Source: Candidatus Omnitrophota bacterium (GTDB taxonomy: Bacteria; Omnitrophota; Gorgyraeia; Zapsychrales; Zapsychraceae). Taken from it: DNA of 19,258 nucleotides. The notes under the pieces were generated by a model that searched no databases, had not been told where the DNA came from, and saw only the letters and a list, made by a program, of their open reading frames with translations. Shown here piece by piece: positions 1-7,107 of this stretch. The position numbers and the translations under genes are program-made. Each line of letters opens with the position of its first letter. Within the stretch, counting starts at the first letter, position 1. Location of the stretch: assembly GCA_029567025.1 (NCBI GenBank), contig JAKQLT010000029.1, positions 1 through 19,258 on the forward strand, given 5' to 3'.

Positions 1-191
1 AGATGAATTTGATTTTATATAATGAGGTCAAAGAATTTCCGTATCAGGTTCCGACGACAGAAGAAATCAATATGTTTAAAGATGTGTTGCTACGTTTTGG
101 CATTCACGCGACGTTTCGTCGACCGCGAGGGCGTGATATCGCGGCGGCCTGTGGTCAGCTACGCTATCAAAAGAAAGAAAATTCTCGATGA
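1..191 (+). CDS. rlmN: 23S rRNA (adenine-2503-C2) methyltransferase RlmN, C-terminal end only
   Basis: Partial gene cut by the window edge; the reading frame starts at base 3 and only about the last 62 residues are present. RlmN is a cytoplasmic radical-SAM enzyme that methylates C2 of A2503 in 23S rRNA and A37 of some tRNAs. The fragment has the family's C-terminal signature: NLI-x-YN near its start, then a basic stretch (FRRPRGRDI) and AACGQLR. The Cys of ACGQL corresponds to the conserved cysteine that forms the transient protein-RNA methyl adduct (C355 in E. coli). The radical-SAM CxxxCxxC core lies upstream of the window. Its stop overlaps the next start by 4 bases (ATGA at 188), so the genes are probably co-transcribed and translationally coupled. 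Confidence 0.93.
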   Translation, partial: MNLILYNEVKEFPYQVPTTEEINMFKDVLLRFGIHATFRRPRGRDIAAACGQLRYQKKENSR

Positions 192-1234
192 TAAAAGGAG
201 AGCGGTATTTAAGTATTGATATCTTTAAGGCTTTGGGGATTATTTATCTTATCTTTTTGCATCAGACTATGTGGTTTTTTATTTTTGGCGATATCGGCGG
301 GTTACGTTATGAAGAGGCGTTACCTTTTATTTCTTATTTTGCTAAGACATCAGGTTTGCATGTTTTAGGGCTTCAATTGCCTTTATTAGCAGGGATGACT
401 TTTTATTTATGGGTTAGGACAAAAAAACCTTCTTGGGTTAGGCTTATTCAAAGGGCTTTTATATTAATGGGATTAGGTTTTTTAATGAATTTTTTAACAT
501 GGGGCTTGCCCAGCTTTTTTTCTTGGGATGTTTTGCCTTTTGTTGCGGTGTCGATGTTGATGACCTTTCTTTTTGTTCAGAAAGGAATTTATGGTCTTAA
601 TTTTTGTATATTAGCGGTGTTAGGAGTTGGAGCTTTTTTTTGTTCCGATTTATTTCCATTTTCTTTTCTCGAGAATCATTATTTTTATATCATTCTTTTT
701 GGTGATCCAAGAGGGAATCATTATTGGCCTTTGTGTCCATGGATTTCTGTTTTTATATTGGGGATATTGATGGGAAAGACTTTCAAAGAAAATGATATTA
801 AGAAAATTAAGTTGTTGCCTTGGTTGGGAATAATTTTTATGATGATGTCTTTTTTGTCGGGCCATTTTTATCCTGAAAGCACAATTGATCAGGTTTGGGG
901 TTCTAAGCTTTTTAAACCTTCATCATTTTTTGTTCTTGGTGTTATGGGATTTAGTCTTTTTTCCATTTCTTTAACAGAAATATTGTTACGACGTTTTAGT
1001 TTCTTAAAGGAGTTAATAGGGCGGTCTGGTTTTATTTTTTATAGTTATGGGATTTTGTGGGCTTATTTGTTGACAACTATTATAGGCTATCATTTGACGA
1101 CAAACGTTATTTTACGATTTTATCCGACGTTTTTCGAGGCAAAATTATTTTTAATAGCCGTTATTTTTATTCATTTGATTTATTCTTATTTTATAGGTCA
1201 ATATCTTTATCGCTTGAAGGTCCATTCCCAATGA
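188..1234 (+). CDS. Polytopic membrane acyltransferase-like protein (DUF1624/HGSNAT-like)
   Basis: 348-residue, highly hydrophobic protein with roughly ten predicted membrane segments. The N-terminus reads RYLSIDIFKALGIIYLIFLH (residues 6-25), resembling the R-x-x-S-x-D-x-x-R/K opening with a first-helix His found in DUF1624/heparan-alpha-glucosaminide N-acetyltransferase-like and acyltransferase-3 membrane proteins. WPLCPWISVFILGILMG (180-196) resembles the PLxPWxGxxLxG helix of DUF1624 proteins. Such proteins move acyl groups across or at the cytoplasmic membrane, but the donor and acceptor here cannot be read from sequence. The start ATG overlaps the rlmN stop and its own stop overlaps the next start, both by ATGA. 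It is the first of three membrane proteins in a row, which suggests a joint envelope role. Family assignment is by motif resemblance only. Confidence 0.6.
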   Translation: MIKGERYLSIDIFKALGIIYLIFLHQTMWFFIFGDIGGLRYEEALPFISYFAKTSGLHVLGLQLPLLAGMTFYLWVRTKKPSWVRLIQRAFILMGLGFLMNFLTWGLPSFFSWDVLPFVAVSMLMTFLFVQKGIYGLNFCILAVLGVGAFFCSDLFPFSFLENHYFYIILFGDPRGNHYWPLCPWISVFILGILMGKTFKENDIKKIKLLPWLGIIFMMMSFLSGHFYPESTIDQVWGSKLFKPSSFFVLGVMGFSLFSISLTEILLRRFSFLKELIGRSGFIFYSYGILWAYLLTTIIGYHLTTNVILRFYPTFFEAKLFLIAVIFIHLIYSYFIGQYLYRLKVHSQ

Positions 1235-1905
1235 AAAAAATACCTATTCTTTATGGTCTTACATTTCTTTTGTCTTTTTGCAGTATTGTTTATGAACTTA
1301 TTTTGGCCCAGACCTTATCTGCTTTTTTAGCGAATACCGTCTTGCGGTATAGCGTTACTATAGGGCTTTATTTGTTTTCTTTAGGAATGGGATCTTTATT
1401 GGCAGAAGGAAAATTTTTTGAAAAGCCAGGCCTTCATCTTATTTTTATTGAGATATTTTTAACTTTGCTCGGAGGATTTTCTGTTGTTTTTATGTTCTTA
1501 TTGGATGGATCGCGCGCGTCTTTTTTTATTTTTAGTTTATTAGGACATTTGTTTGTGGTTGTGATTGGAGTTCTTTCAGGTTTTGAAGTGCCTTTATTGA
1601 TAGTGTTTATCGGGCAACAGAGAGATAATAAAGAAAGTCTTATTTTAGGGTTTAATTATTTGGGAGCTTTTTGCGGGACAATTCTTTTTTCTTTTATTTT
1701 GTATCCTTATATAGGGCTTGTATCTGCTGGGTTTTTGGTTGGATTGTTAAACGCAGTTGCTGGAATTTTATTATTCTTTATATGTCCTCAATCATTATCG
1801 AGAAAAATTTTTTATCTTCAATGTTTTTTATGTTTTATTCTTATTCTTTGTCTGTGGCATAGCAATTTTTTAAATGAGCAATTATTAAGAATGTATTTGA
1901 GATAG
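1231..1905 (+). CDS. Stand-alone membrane domain of spermidine-synthase-like family
   Basis: 224-residue integral membrane protein with about seven hydrophobic segments. I chose the ATG at 1231 because it forms an ATGA overlap with the preceding stop and the protein then begins with a typical helix; an in-frame upstream start at 1057 would overlap the previous gene by 178 bases. The opening (SFCSIVYELILAQTL, residues 15-29, then TVLRYSVTIGLYLFSLGMGS, 36-55) matches the N-terminal membrane half of membrane-fused spermidine-synthase-like proteins and is clearly paralogous to the next gene (CSILYELLIAQTI, YSLTIGLYLISMG). It ends where the next protein's membrane domain ends and has no SAM/dcSAM-binding domain. 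The clean end at the domain boundary, 6 bases before the next start, argues for a real stand-alone protein. It may pair with its neighbour; its function is unknown. Confidence 0.75.
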   Translation: MKKIPILYGLTFLLSFCSIVYELILAQTLSAFLANTVLRYSVTIGLYLFSLGMGSLLAEGKFFEKPGLHLIFIEIFLTLLGGFSVVFMFLLDGSRASFFIFSLLGHLFVVVIGVLSGFEVPLLIVFIGQQRDNKESLILGFNYLGAFCGTILFSFILYPYIGLVSAGFLVGLLNAVAGILLFFICPQSLSRKIFYLQCFLCFILILCLWHSNFLNEQLLRMYLR

Positions 1906-1911
1906 TTATTT

Positions 1912-3765
1912 ATGCTAAACAAAAAATCATTGCCTTTTATTTATATGATTACTGTCATTTTATCGATGTGCAGTATCTTATATGAGCTTTTAATCGCGCA
2001 AACCATTGTATCGTTAACAATGAATATGGTTGTTATTTATAGTTTGACTATAGGCCTGTATTTGATTTCTATGGGAGGGGGCGCTTTTTATTTTTATAAA
2101 TTTTTGAATAATAAAAATCATTGGAAGAGTTTATTTTATACAGAAATTCTTTTGGCAATTTTCGGATGTTTTTCCGTTGTGGCGATTTATACGGGGCATA
2201 TGTTTTGGGGATTTTTTAAAGCCCATTTTCATTTGTTGCCAGGATATTTTATCTTTTGGGGAATAGCGATTAGTATTATTTTATTAATTGGTTTTTTAAC
2301 TGGAATAGAGGTCCCTTTACTATTGGACATTGGGAAAGAAAATTCTCAAGCATTAAGAGCGAATCGAATATTGGCATCTGATTATTTTGGGTCTTTGGTT
2401 GGAGGTGTCATATTTCCCTTATGGCTTTTACCCCATTTTGAATTGATTGAAATAGCGCTTATTGTTGGTTTTATGAATTTTTTAGTAGCTTGTTTTATTA
2501 TTTTTTTATCTAAGGAAAAAATTCGTGTATTGTCTCGATTATTTTTATTAGGCATCTTTCTTTTTTTTATTGTTTCTTTCTTTTGCGCAGGGAGTTTGCA
2601 ACAGTTTTTTCTGAAGAAATATTATTATGCCGATGCGTCAAACGGTTTTCTTTCTTTATTTCGAGCTGATAAGGATGCGCCGGCTGTTCAGCATTATAAA
2701 ACGTCTTATCAAGATATTGATATTGTGAGTGTTTCGCCGATGCCGTCTCCTTATCGAGAGCTTTTGAGATTTTATAGTAGGAAATATAAATGGCATCCTG
2801 ATTGGCCAGAAAACATTGTTTTGTATATGGACAGATTGTTTCAATTTTGGGCGGGGTTTGAAGAGCTTTATCACGAGTATTTTGCGCATATCCCTGTTAT
2901 TTTGAATAATAAAATTCCGCAGGATGTTTTAGTTTTAGGCGCGGGAGATGGTTTGTTAATTAGAGAGCTGTTGCGATATCCTCAGATCAAAAACATTACC
3001 CATGTAGATATTGATCATAAAATTATTGAATTGGCGCAACAGCATCCTTTAATAAAAATATTGAATCAAAATGCTCTAAGAGATTCACGAGTGATGAGTA
3101 TTGTTGCGGACGCGTATCCTTTTTTAAGGCATAATCAAAAGAAATATGATGCGATTTATATGGATTTCCCCATTCCTTTTGATTATAGCTTTAGTAAGCT
3201 TTATAGCCGGGAGTTTTATTGTTTTGTCTTGCGAAGCTTAAAAGAAGATGGCAATGCCGTATTAGATGCTCCTTATATGCACGATATGAAGACAGTAAAA
3301 CAAGAGGATGCAAAGGACTATTTTTATACTTTAAAAGCGGCGGGATTTGAAACGATTTTTACTTTTTCTTCACGATTGGAGGATGATAATCCCCAAGCGC
3401 AGGATTTAATGTTAAAAGCTATTGGTACAAGAGATCGTTTGACTATTGTAGAGCAATTCGATAATTTTGATTTTCAAGAAAAGGAAATCATCGGACGTGA
3501 GAATATTATGCGAAAGTTTTTGTCAGATTTTGTGAATGATTATAAGGAAAAATTCATTTTTTTAAAAAAACAAAAGGGGAGTATCAATAAGGAATATCAG
3601 AATTTCGTTGAAGGGCTTTTTATTTTAAATAAAGAAAGATTTTATGGCGCGATTGGTGAGCCGCAAATAAAAGATACACCCATAGAGGGTTTTGCTGTTA
3701 ATTCTATTTTTCAGCCGACTCTTCCGCGGATTTCTTATTGGTGGCGTGTCAAGCGGCCTTATTAA
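1912..3765 (+). CDS. Membrane-anchored spermidine-synthase-like protein
   Basis: 617 residues. Residues 1-230 are a polytopic membrane domain (YELLIAQ at 24-30, ASDYFGSLVGG at 155-165). Residues about 250-500 form a Rossmann-type aminopropyltransferase-like domain. Visible family motifs are FEELYHEYFAHIP (316-328; polyamine synthases usually have DE..YHE), LGAGDG (342-347), the acidic turn HVDIDHK (364-370), YDAIYMDFPIP (412-422) and SLKEDG (442-447). In canonical SpeE the fourth motif is D-x-x-D-P: the catalytic Asp is kept as D418, but the second Asp, which contacts the substrate amine, is I421. With the D-to-F change before E317, this points to a changed substrate or a non-canonical reaction rather than plain spermidine synthesis. 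The C-terminal ~120 residues resemble nothing I recognise. Last of the putative operon with the two upstream membrane genes. Confidence 0.8.
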   Translation: MLNKKSLPFIYMITVILSMCSILYELLIAQTIVSLTMNMVVIYSLTIGLYLISMGGGAFYFYKFLNNKNHWKSLFYTEILLAIFGCFSVVAIYTGHMFWGFFKAHFHLLPGYFIFWGIAISIILLIGFLTGIEVPLLLDIGKENSQALRANRILASDYFGSLVGGVIFPLWLLPHFELIEIALIVGFMNFLVACFIIFLSKEKIRVLSRLFLLGIFLFFIVSFFCAGSLQQFFLKKYYYADASNGFLSLFRADKDAPAVQHYKTSYQDIDIVSVSPMPSPYRELLRFYSRKYKWHPDWPENIVLYMDRLFQFWAGFEELYHEYFAHIPVILNNKIPQDVLVLGAGDGLLIRELLRYPQIKNITHVDIDHKIIELAQQHPLIKILNQNALRDSRVMSIVADAYPFLRHNQKKYDAIYMDFPIPFDYSFSKLYSREFYCFVLRSLKEDGNAVLDAPYMHDMKTVKQEDAKDYFYTLKAAGFETIFTFSSRLEDDNPQAQDLMLKAIGTRDRLTIVEQFDNFDFQEKEIIGRENIMRKFLSDFVNDYKEKFIFLKKQKGSINKEYQNFVEGLFILNKERFYGAIGEPQIKDTPIEGFAVNSIFQPTLPRISYWWRVKRPY

Positions 3766-3786
3766 GATTATAGAAAAGCTCTGATA

Positions 3787-3815
3787 TTGACAAGGATAAG
3801 GGCGAATGTTATATT
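3787..3815 (+). promoter_or_regulatory. Sigma70-type promoter of the tRNA genes
   Basis: TTGACA (3787-3792), 17-base spacer, TATATT (3810-3815): a near-consensus promoter. The predicted start, around 3822, lies about 30 bases before tRNA-Ala, as expected for a tRNA transcript. It follows the end of the spermidine-synthase-like gene by only 21 bases and probably also drives tRNA-Leu. Confidence 0.75.
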
Positions 3816-3853
3816 GGACGGGCTTTTTTGAAAAGTATCATATTTTCTTAAAA

Positions 3854-3926
3854 GGGGCTGTAGCTCAGCTGGGAGAGCGCTTGAATGGCATTCAAGAGGC
3901 CAGGGGTTCGATCCCCCTCAGCTCCA
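3854..3926 (+). tRNA. tRNA-Ala (anticodon GGC)
   Basis: Full cloverleaf of 73 nt: acceptor GGGGCTG pairing with CAGCTCC (one G-T), D stem GCTC/GAGC, anticodon stem CTTGA/TCAAG with loop ATGGCAT (anticodon GGC, reads GCC/GCU codons), T stem AGGGG/CCCCT with loop TTCGATC, and discriminator A. CCA is not encoded and must be added after transcription. It lies 33 bases before tRNA-Leu, probably in one transcript. Confidence 0.97.
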
Positions 3927-3959
3927 TAAGATAATTTAAGAAAAATTAAAGATTTTTTT

Positions 3960-4043
3960 GCTGGAGTGGCGGAATTGGCATACGCGTCGGTCTCAAAAAC
4001 CGATGCCTTCACAGGCGTAAGGGTTCAACTCCCTTCTCCAGCA
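3960..4043 (+). tRNA. tRNA-Leu (anticodon CAA)
   Basis: 84-nt class II tRNA: acceptor GCTGGAG pairing with CTCCAGC, anticodon stem TCGGT/ACCGA with loop CTCAAAA (anticodon CAA, reads UUG), a long variable arm with stem GCCT/AGGC, T stem AAGGG/CCCTT with loop TTCAACT, and discriminator A. CCA is not encoded. A short T run follows directly, but there is no clear terminator hairpin. Confidence 0.96.
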
Positions 4044-4083
4044 TTTTTATAGCTCGTGTTTCTTCGTTTTATTAGCCTTCCTT

Positions 4084-4112
4084 TTGATAGCGCTTATTGT
4101 AAACCATAAGAT
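4084..4112 (+). promoter_or_regulatory. Candidate upstream promoter of the biotin operon
   Basis: TTGATA (4084-4089), 17-base spacer, TAAGAT (4107-4112). The -10 box falls between the two half-sites of the BirA operator, so repressor binding would block it. A start near 4119 would give a leader of about 42 nt before birA. It is one of two overlapping candidates; either or both may be used. Confidence 0.5.
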
Positions 4113-4129
4113 TAAATAGAGGTTGACAA
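4097..4129 (+). promoter_or_regulatory. BirA (biotin repressor) operator
   Basis: TTGTAAACC (4097-4105), exactly 15 bases, GGTTGACAA (4121-4129). The known BirA operator is the palindrome TTGTAAACC-N15(14-16)-GGTTTACAA, so the left half is perfect and the right half has one mismatch (G for T). It sits 31 bases before birA and overlaps both candidate promoters of the birA-bio gene cluster. A BirA dimer charged with biotinyl-5'-AMP would be expected to bind here and repress its own gene together with the biosynthetic genes. Confidence 0.9.
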
Positions 4130-4151
4130 TCAAAAACCTTCCTCGTAAGAT
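4123..4151 (+). promoter_or_regulatory. Candidate proximal promoter of the biotin operon
   Basis: TTGACA (4123-4128), 17-base spacer, TAAGAT (4146-4151). The consensus -35 box is embedded in the right half of the BirA operator and probably explains why that half-site departs from the palindrome. The expected start (about 4157-4160) lies at or just before the birA ATG at 4161, which would make the mRNA leaderless or nearly so. Confidence 0.6.
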
Positions 4152-4160
4152 TATTTTTAT

Positions 4161-5111
4161 ATGAATGACAAAATTATTTCTTTATTAAAATCAAAAAAAG
4201 AGTATGTCTCGGGAGAGGAAATTTCTCAGAAGTTTGGCATCAGCCGTGCGGCAATTTGGAAGCATATTAATGAATTAAGATTGTTGGGCTATAAAATTGA
4301 CGCCGTATCTCATTGTGGTTATCGTTTAAAATCCTCTCCCGATAAACTTTTTCATTTCGAGGTCCTTAGAGATTTAAGGACTGAAATTATTGGCCAAAAA
4401 ATGATTTATAAAGAGGAAGTTTCCTCCACCATGGATGAGGCGTTTCAATTGGCGCTTAATGGCGAAAAAGAAGGAACCGTGGTCTGCGCGGAACGGCAAA
4501 CCAAAGGCCGTGGCCGTATGGGCCGAGTGTGGGTATCGCCGAAATTAAAAGGGATTTATTTATCTATTATCTTGCGCCCGTCTTTACCTCCGTCGAATAT
4601 CGCGCGGTTGACATTATTAGTTGGCGTGGCTTTGTGTGAAGCGATCAATCGGATTAGTCCTGTGGGTGCGGAAATTAAATGGCCTAATGATGTTTTGATT
4701 AAGGGAAAGAAAGTAGCCGGTATTTTAACTGAAATTAACGCGGAAATGGATCGCGTGCGATTTTGTATTATCGGATTAGGCGTTAATGTTAATACCGCGT
4801 TACGGGTTTTGCCGTCAGGATCCACGTCTTTAAAGAATGAAACAGGTCGGTGCTATTCACGTGTTAAGGTAACACAAGAAATTTTAAAAAAATTAGATTT
4901 TTGGTATGGTCTTTTGAAAAAAGAAGGATTCGCCTCCATTATTGAAAGATGGAAAGAGCTATCATCGACGTTGGGTCGGCATATTATTATTAAAGATCAA
5001 GATCGATGTGTCGAAGGAAAAGCAATCGATCTTGATGAATACGGCGGGTTAGTCATTAAAACGCGTGATGGCCGTATAGTTAAAAGAATGTCCGGAGATG
5101 TTATTCAATGA
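4161..5111 (+). CDS. birA: Bifunctional biotin-protein ligase / biotin operon repressor BirA
   Basis: 316 residues, the full length of a bifunctional BirA. It activates biotin to biotinyl-5'-AMP and attaches it to the acceptor lysine of biotin carboxyl carrier proteins, and it represses biotin genes. Residues 1-58 are a winged helix-turn-helix (SGEEISQKFGISRAAIWKHI, 17-36). The catalytic domain shows SSTMDEA (88-94), the biotinyl-AMP loop GRGRMGRVW (116-124), KWPNDV (173-178) and GKKVAGILTE (182-191). The C-terminal SH3-like cap ends in SGDV (311-314). No Shine-Dalgarno precedes the ATG. The DNA-binding domain together with the operator directly upstream indicates autoregulation. The stop overlaps the bioF start (ATGA). 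Confidence 0.95.
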   Translation: MNDKIISLLKSKKEYVSGEEISQKFGISRAAIWKHINELRLLGYKIDAVSHCGYRLKSSPDKLFHFEVLRDLRTEIIGQKMIYKEEVSSTMDEAFQLALNGEKEGTVVCAERQTKGRGRMGRVWVSPKLKGIYLSIILRPSLPPSNIARLTLLVGVALCEAINRISPVGAEIKWPNDVLIKGKKVAGILTEINAEMDRVRFCIIGLGVNVNTALRVLPSGSTSLKNETGRCYSRVKVTQEILKKLDFWYGLLKKEGFASIIERWKELSSTLGRHIIIKDQDRCVEGKAIDLDEYGGLVIKTRDGRIVKRMSGDVIQ

Positions 5112-6289
5112 ACGAGAATTTTCGATTATTTCTCACTCAAGAATTAGAATCTTTAAATCAAAAAGGTTTAAAGCGTCAGATGCGGATTTTAGACGGCGCG
5201 CAAGACGCGCATGTTTATATCGACGGAAAAGAATATCTTAATTTTTGTTCTAATAATTATTTGGGGCTGGCGAATCACAAGCGTCTTAAGATGGCCGCGA
5301 TAGAAGAGATTAAAGCAAATGGTGTGGGGGCTGGCGCTTCACGTCTGGTTTGCGGGACATTAAAAGTCCATCAGTTGCTCGAGGAAAAAATTGCGCAATT
5401 TAAAGGGGCAGAAAGTTGTCTTATTTTTAATACCGGCTATATGGCGAATGTGGGAATTATTTCAAGCCTGTTTGATACAAACGATATTATTTTTTGTGAC
5501 AAGTTTAATCACGCATCCATTATCGACGGAATTATGTTAAGTGGCGCGAAATTAAAACGTTATCCCCATGGGGATATGAGCGCTTTAGAGGAAATGTTAA
5601 GAAAAGAAACTGGTTGTCGAAAGCGGGTAATTATCACTGATAGTGTTTTTAGTATGGACGGTGATATGGCGCCTTTAGATAAAATAGTTTTCTTAGCTAA
5701 GAAATATGATTGTCTTGTCATGATTGATGAGGCTCACGCGTTGGGGGTTTTGGGAAAAAATGGTAAAGGCGCGGCAGAATATTTTGGCGTTGAGAAAGAT
5801 ATCGATATTCAGATGGGAACATTATCGAAAGCCGTCGGATCTTTGGGCGCGTATGTCTGCGGCTCAAAGGATTTGATTTCATTTCTCATCAATCGCGCTA
5901 GAAGTTTTATTTATACAACAGCGCTTCCTACGTCGGTAATAGCGGCGGCCTCTGAGGGCTTAGACATTATTCAAACGGACAGTTTGTTGCGTAAGGAATT
6001 ATGGAATAAGACGTTTTTTTTATATAACAATTTAAGAAAAATGGGATTTGATTTATTAAACACGCAAACACCGATTATCCCTATTTTAGTTAAGGATGCG
6101 GTTAAGGCTGTTAAATTTTCGCAGAGGCTTTTTGAAAAAGGAATTTTGATTTCCGCTATTCGTCCGCCGACAGTCCCGCCTCATACGGCACGGCTTCGAT
6201 TAACTGTTATGGCGACGCACACACAACAAGAATTAGAAAAGTTGTTAGATGTTTTAGAAAGGATTGGCCAAGAGCTATGCCTGATTTGA
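5108..6289 (+). CDS. bioF: 8-amino-7-oxononanoate synthase BioF
   Basis: 393 residues, normal for the family. This PLP enzyme condenses L-alanine with pimeloyl-ACP (or -CoA), releasing CO2, to give KAPA, the first ring-forming precursor of biotin. Visible features are SNNYLGL (48-54), GVGAGASRLVCGT (72-84), FNHAS with the PLP-stacking His135, the Asp that binds the pyridine nitrogen in DEAHALGVLG (D207), and the Schiff-base lysine in GTLSKAVGSLG (K241). The opening FCSNNYLGLANHKRL is typical of BioF rather than of the related Kbl. GGAG at 5094-5097 can serve as the ribosome binding site within the birA end. It overlaps birA by 4 bases and bioH by 13. Confidence 0.94.
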   Translation: MNENFRLFLTQELESLNQKGLKRQMRILDGAQDAHVYIDGKEYLNFCSNNYLGLANHKRLKMAAIEEIKANGVGAGASRLVCGTLKVHQLLEEKIAQFKGAESCLIFNTGYMANVGIISSLFDTNDIIFCDKFNHASIIDGIMLSGAKLKRYPHGDMSALEEMLRKETGCRKRVIITDSVFSMDGDMAPLDKIVFLAKKYDCLVMIDEAHALGVLGKNGKGAAEYFGVEKDIDIQMGTLSKAVGSLGAYVCGSKDLISFLINRARSFIYTTALPTSVIAAASEGLDIIQTDSLLRKELWNKTFFLYNNLRKMGFDLLNTQTPIIPILVKDAVKAVKFSQRLFEKGILISAIRPPTVPPHTARLRLTVMATHTQQELEKLLDVLERIGQELCLI

Positions 6290-7107
6290 TAAAAGCAAAG
6301 AGTTCCATTAAATGGTATTACGATTTAATAGGCGAAGGAGAGATTTTATTGTTTCTTCATGGTTGGGGCGTGGATCACCGGATTTGGCGCCAGCAAATAA
6401 AGTATTTTTCTCGTTTTTATAAAATTTTATCTATTGATTTGCCGGGTCATGGGAATAGTTCTTGGGAAAGAATTTCTTTTGAGGAAATGGCCGAAGATAT
6501 CGTTCTTATATTACAACAATTAAATATTGATAAGATTATCCTCGTTGGAAGTTCATTAGGAGGATTATTAGGATTAAAGATTTATGCTATCGTCCCGGAA
6601 AGGTTTAAGCAGCTTATTTTCGTCGGGTCTTTGCCTAAATTTTCTAAAGATTCGGATTATCCTTACGGATTAGATATTGATAAAATTCGAAAATTAAGTA
6701 GCCAATTAAATTCTGATTATCCGAGCATTATTAATATTTTCTTTCGTTCTTTATTTACGCATGAAGAACGACGGACTCGAAGGTTTCATTGGATCCAACG
6801 GTTCCGTCGCACAGAAGGATTTCCGACTAAACAAGCGTTAGTTGAATATTTAGATATTTTAGAAAATGAGGATTTGCGTTTCGTTTTAAGAAACGTGAGA
6901 ATTCCAGTGTATTTTATCAATGGGAAAGAAGATACAATTTGCCCGATGGCCTCATCGATTGTTTTAAAAGAATTATGCCCACAGGCGCGATTTTCTTTTT
7001 TTGATCAATGTGGCCATTTCCCTTTTTTAAGTAAACCGTATGAATTTAATCAAGTCTTAGAGCAAGCCTTAAAGGAAAAAAATGATTTTAACAAAGATTC
7101 ATATTGA
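6277..7107 (+). CDS. bioH: Pimeloyl-ACP methyl ester carboxylesterase BioH-like alpha/beta hydrolase
   Basis: 276-residue alpha/beta hydrolase. The oxyanion motif HGWG (28-31) is followed by the nucleophile elbow GSSLGG (91-96, Ser93), the acid in NGKEDTICP (Asp219) and the histidine in CGHFPF (His247). Spacing matches BioH, whose E. coli triad is S82/D207/H235. BioH removes the methyl group from pimeloyl-ACP methyl ester after two elongation cycles, releasing pimeloyl-ACP for BioF. The family is generic, so the specific call rests on position between bioF and bioC, which is the classical gene pairing. It overlaps bioF by 13 bases and bioC by 26. A functionally equivalent esterase (BioV/BioG type) cannot be formally excluded. 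Confidence 0.82.
   Translation: MPDLIKAKSSIKWYYDLIGEGEILLFLHGWGVDHRIWRQQIKYFSRFYKILSIDLPGHGNSSWERISFEEMAEDIVLILQQLNIDKIILVGSSLGGLLGLKIYAIVPERFKQLIFVGSLPKFSKDSDYPYGLDIDKIRKLSSQLNSDYPSIINIFFRSLFTHEERRTRRFHWIQRFRRTEGFPTKQALVEYLDILENEDLRFVLRNVRIPVYFINGKEDTICPMASSIVLKELCPQARFSFFDQCGHFPFLSKPYEFNQVLEQALKEKNDFNKDSY

Noticed and set aside
1057..1230. In-frame N-terminal extension of the 1231 gene
   Set aside because: It would overlap the preceding gene by 178 bases; the ATG at 1231 forms an ATGA overlap and starts at the conserved helix, as in the paralogue.
1231..1905. Pseudogene or frameshifted remnant of a full-length spermidine-synthase-like gene
   Set aside because: The protein ends precisely at the membrane-domain boundary, the next start follows 6 bases later, and no leftover catalytic-domain sequence lies between.
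4044..4160. Riboswitch or attenuator ahead of the biotin operon
   Set aside because: No conserved stem structure or space for one; the BirA operator explains the regulation.
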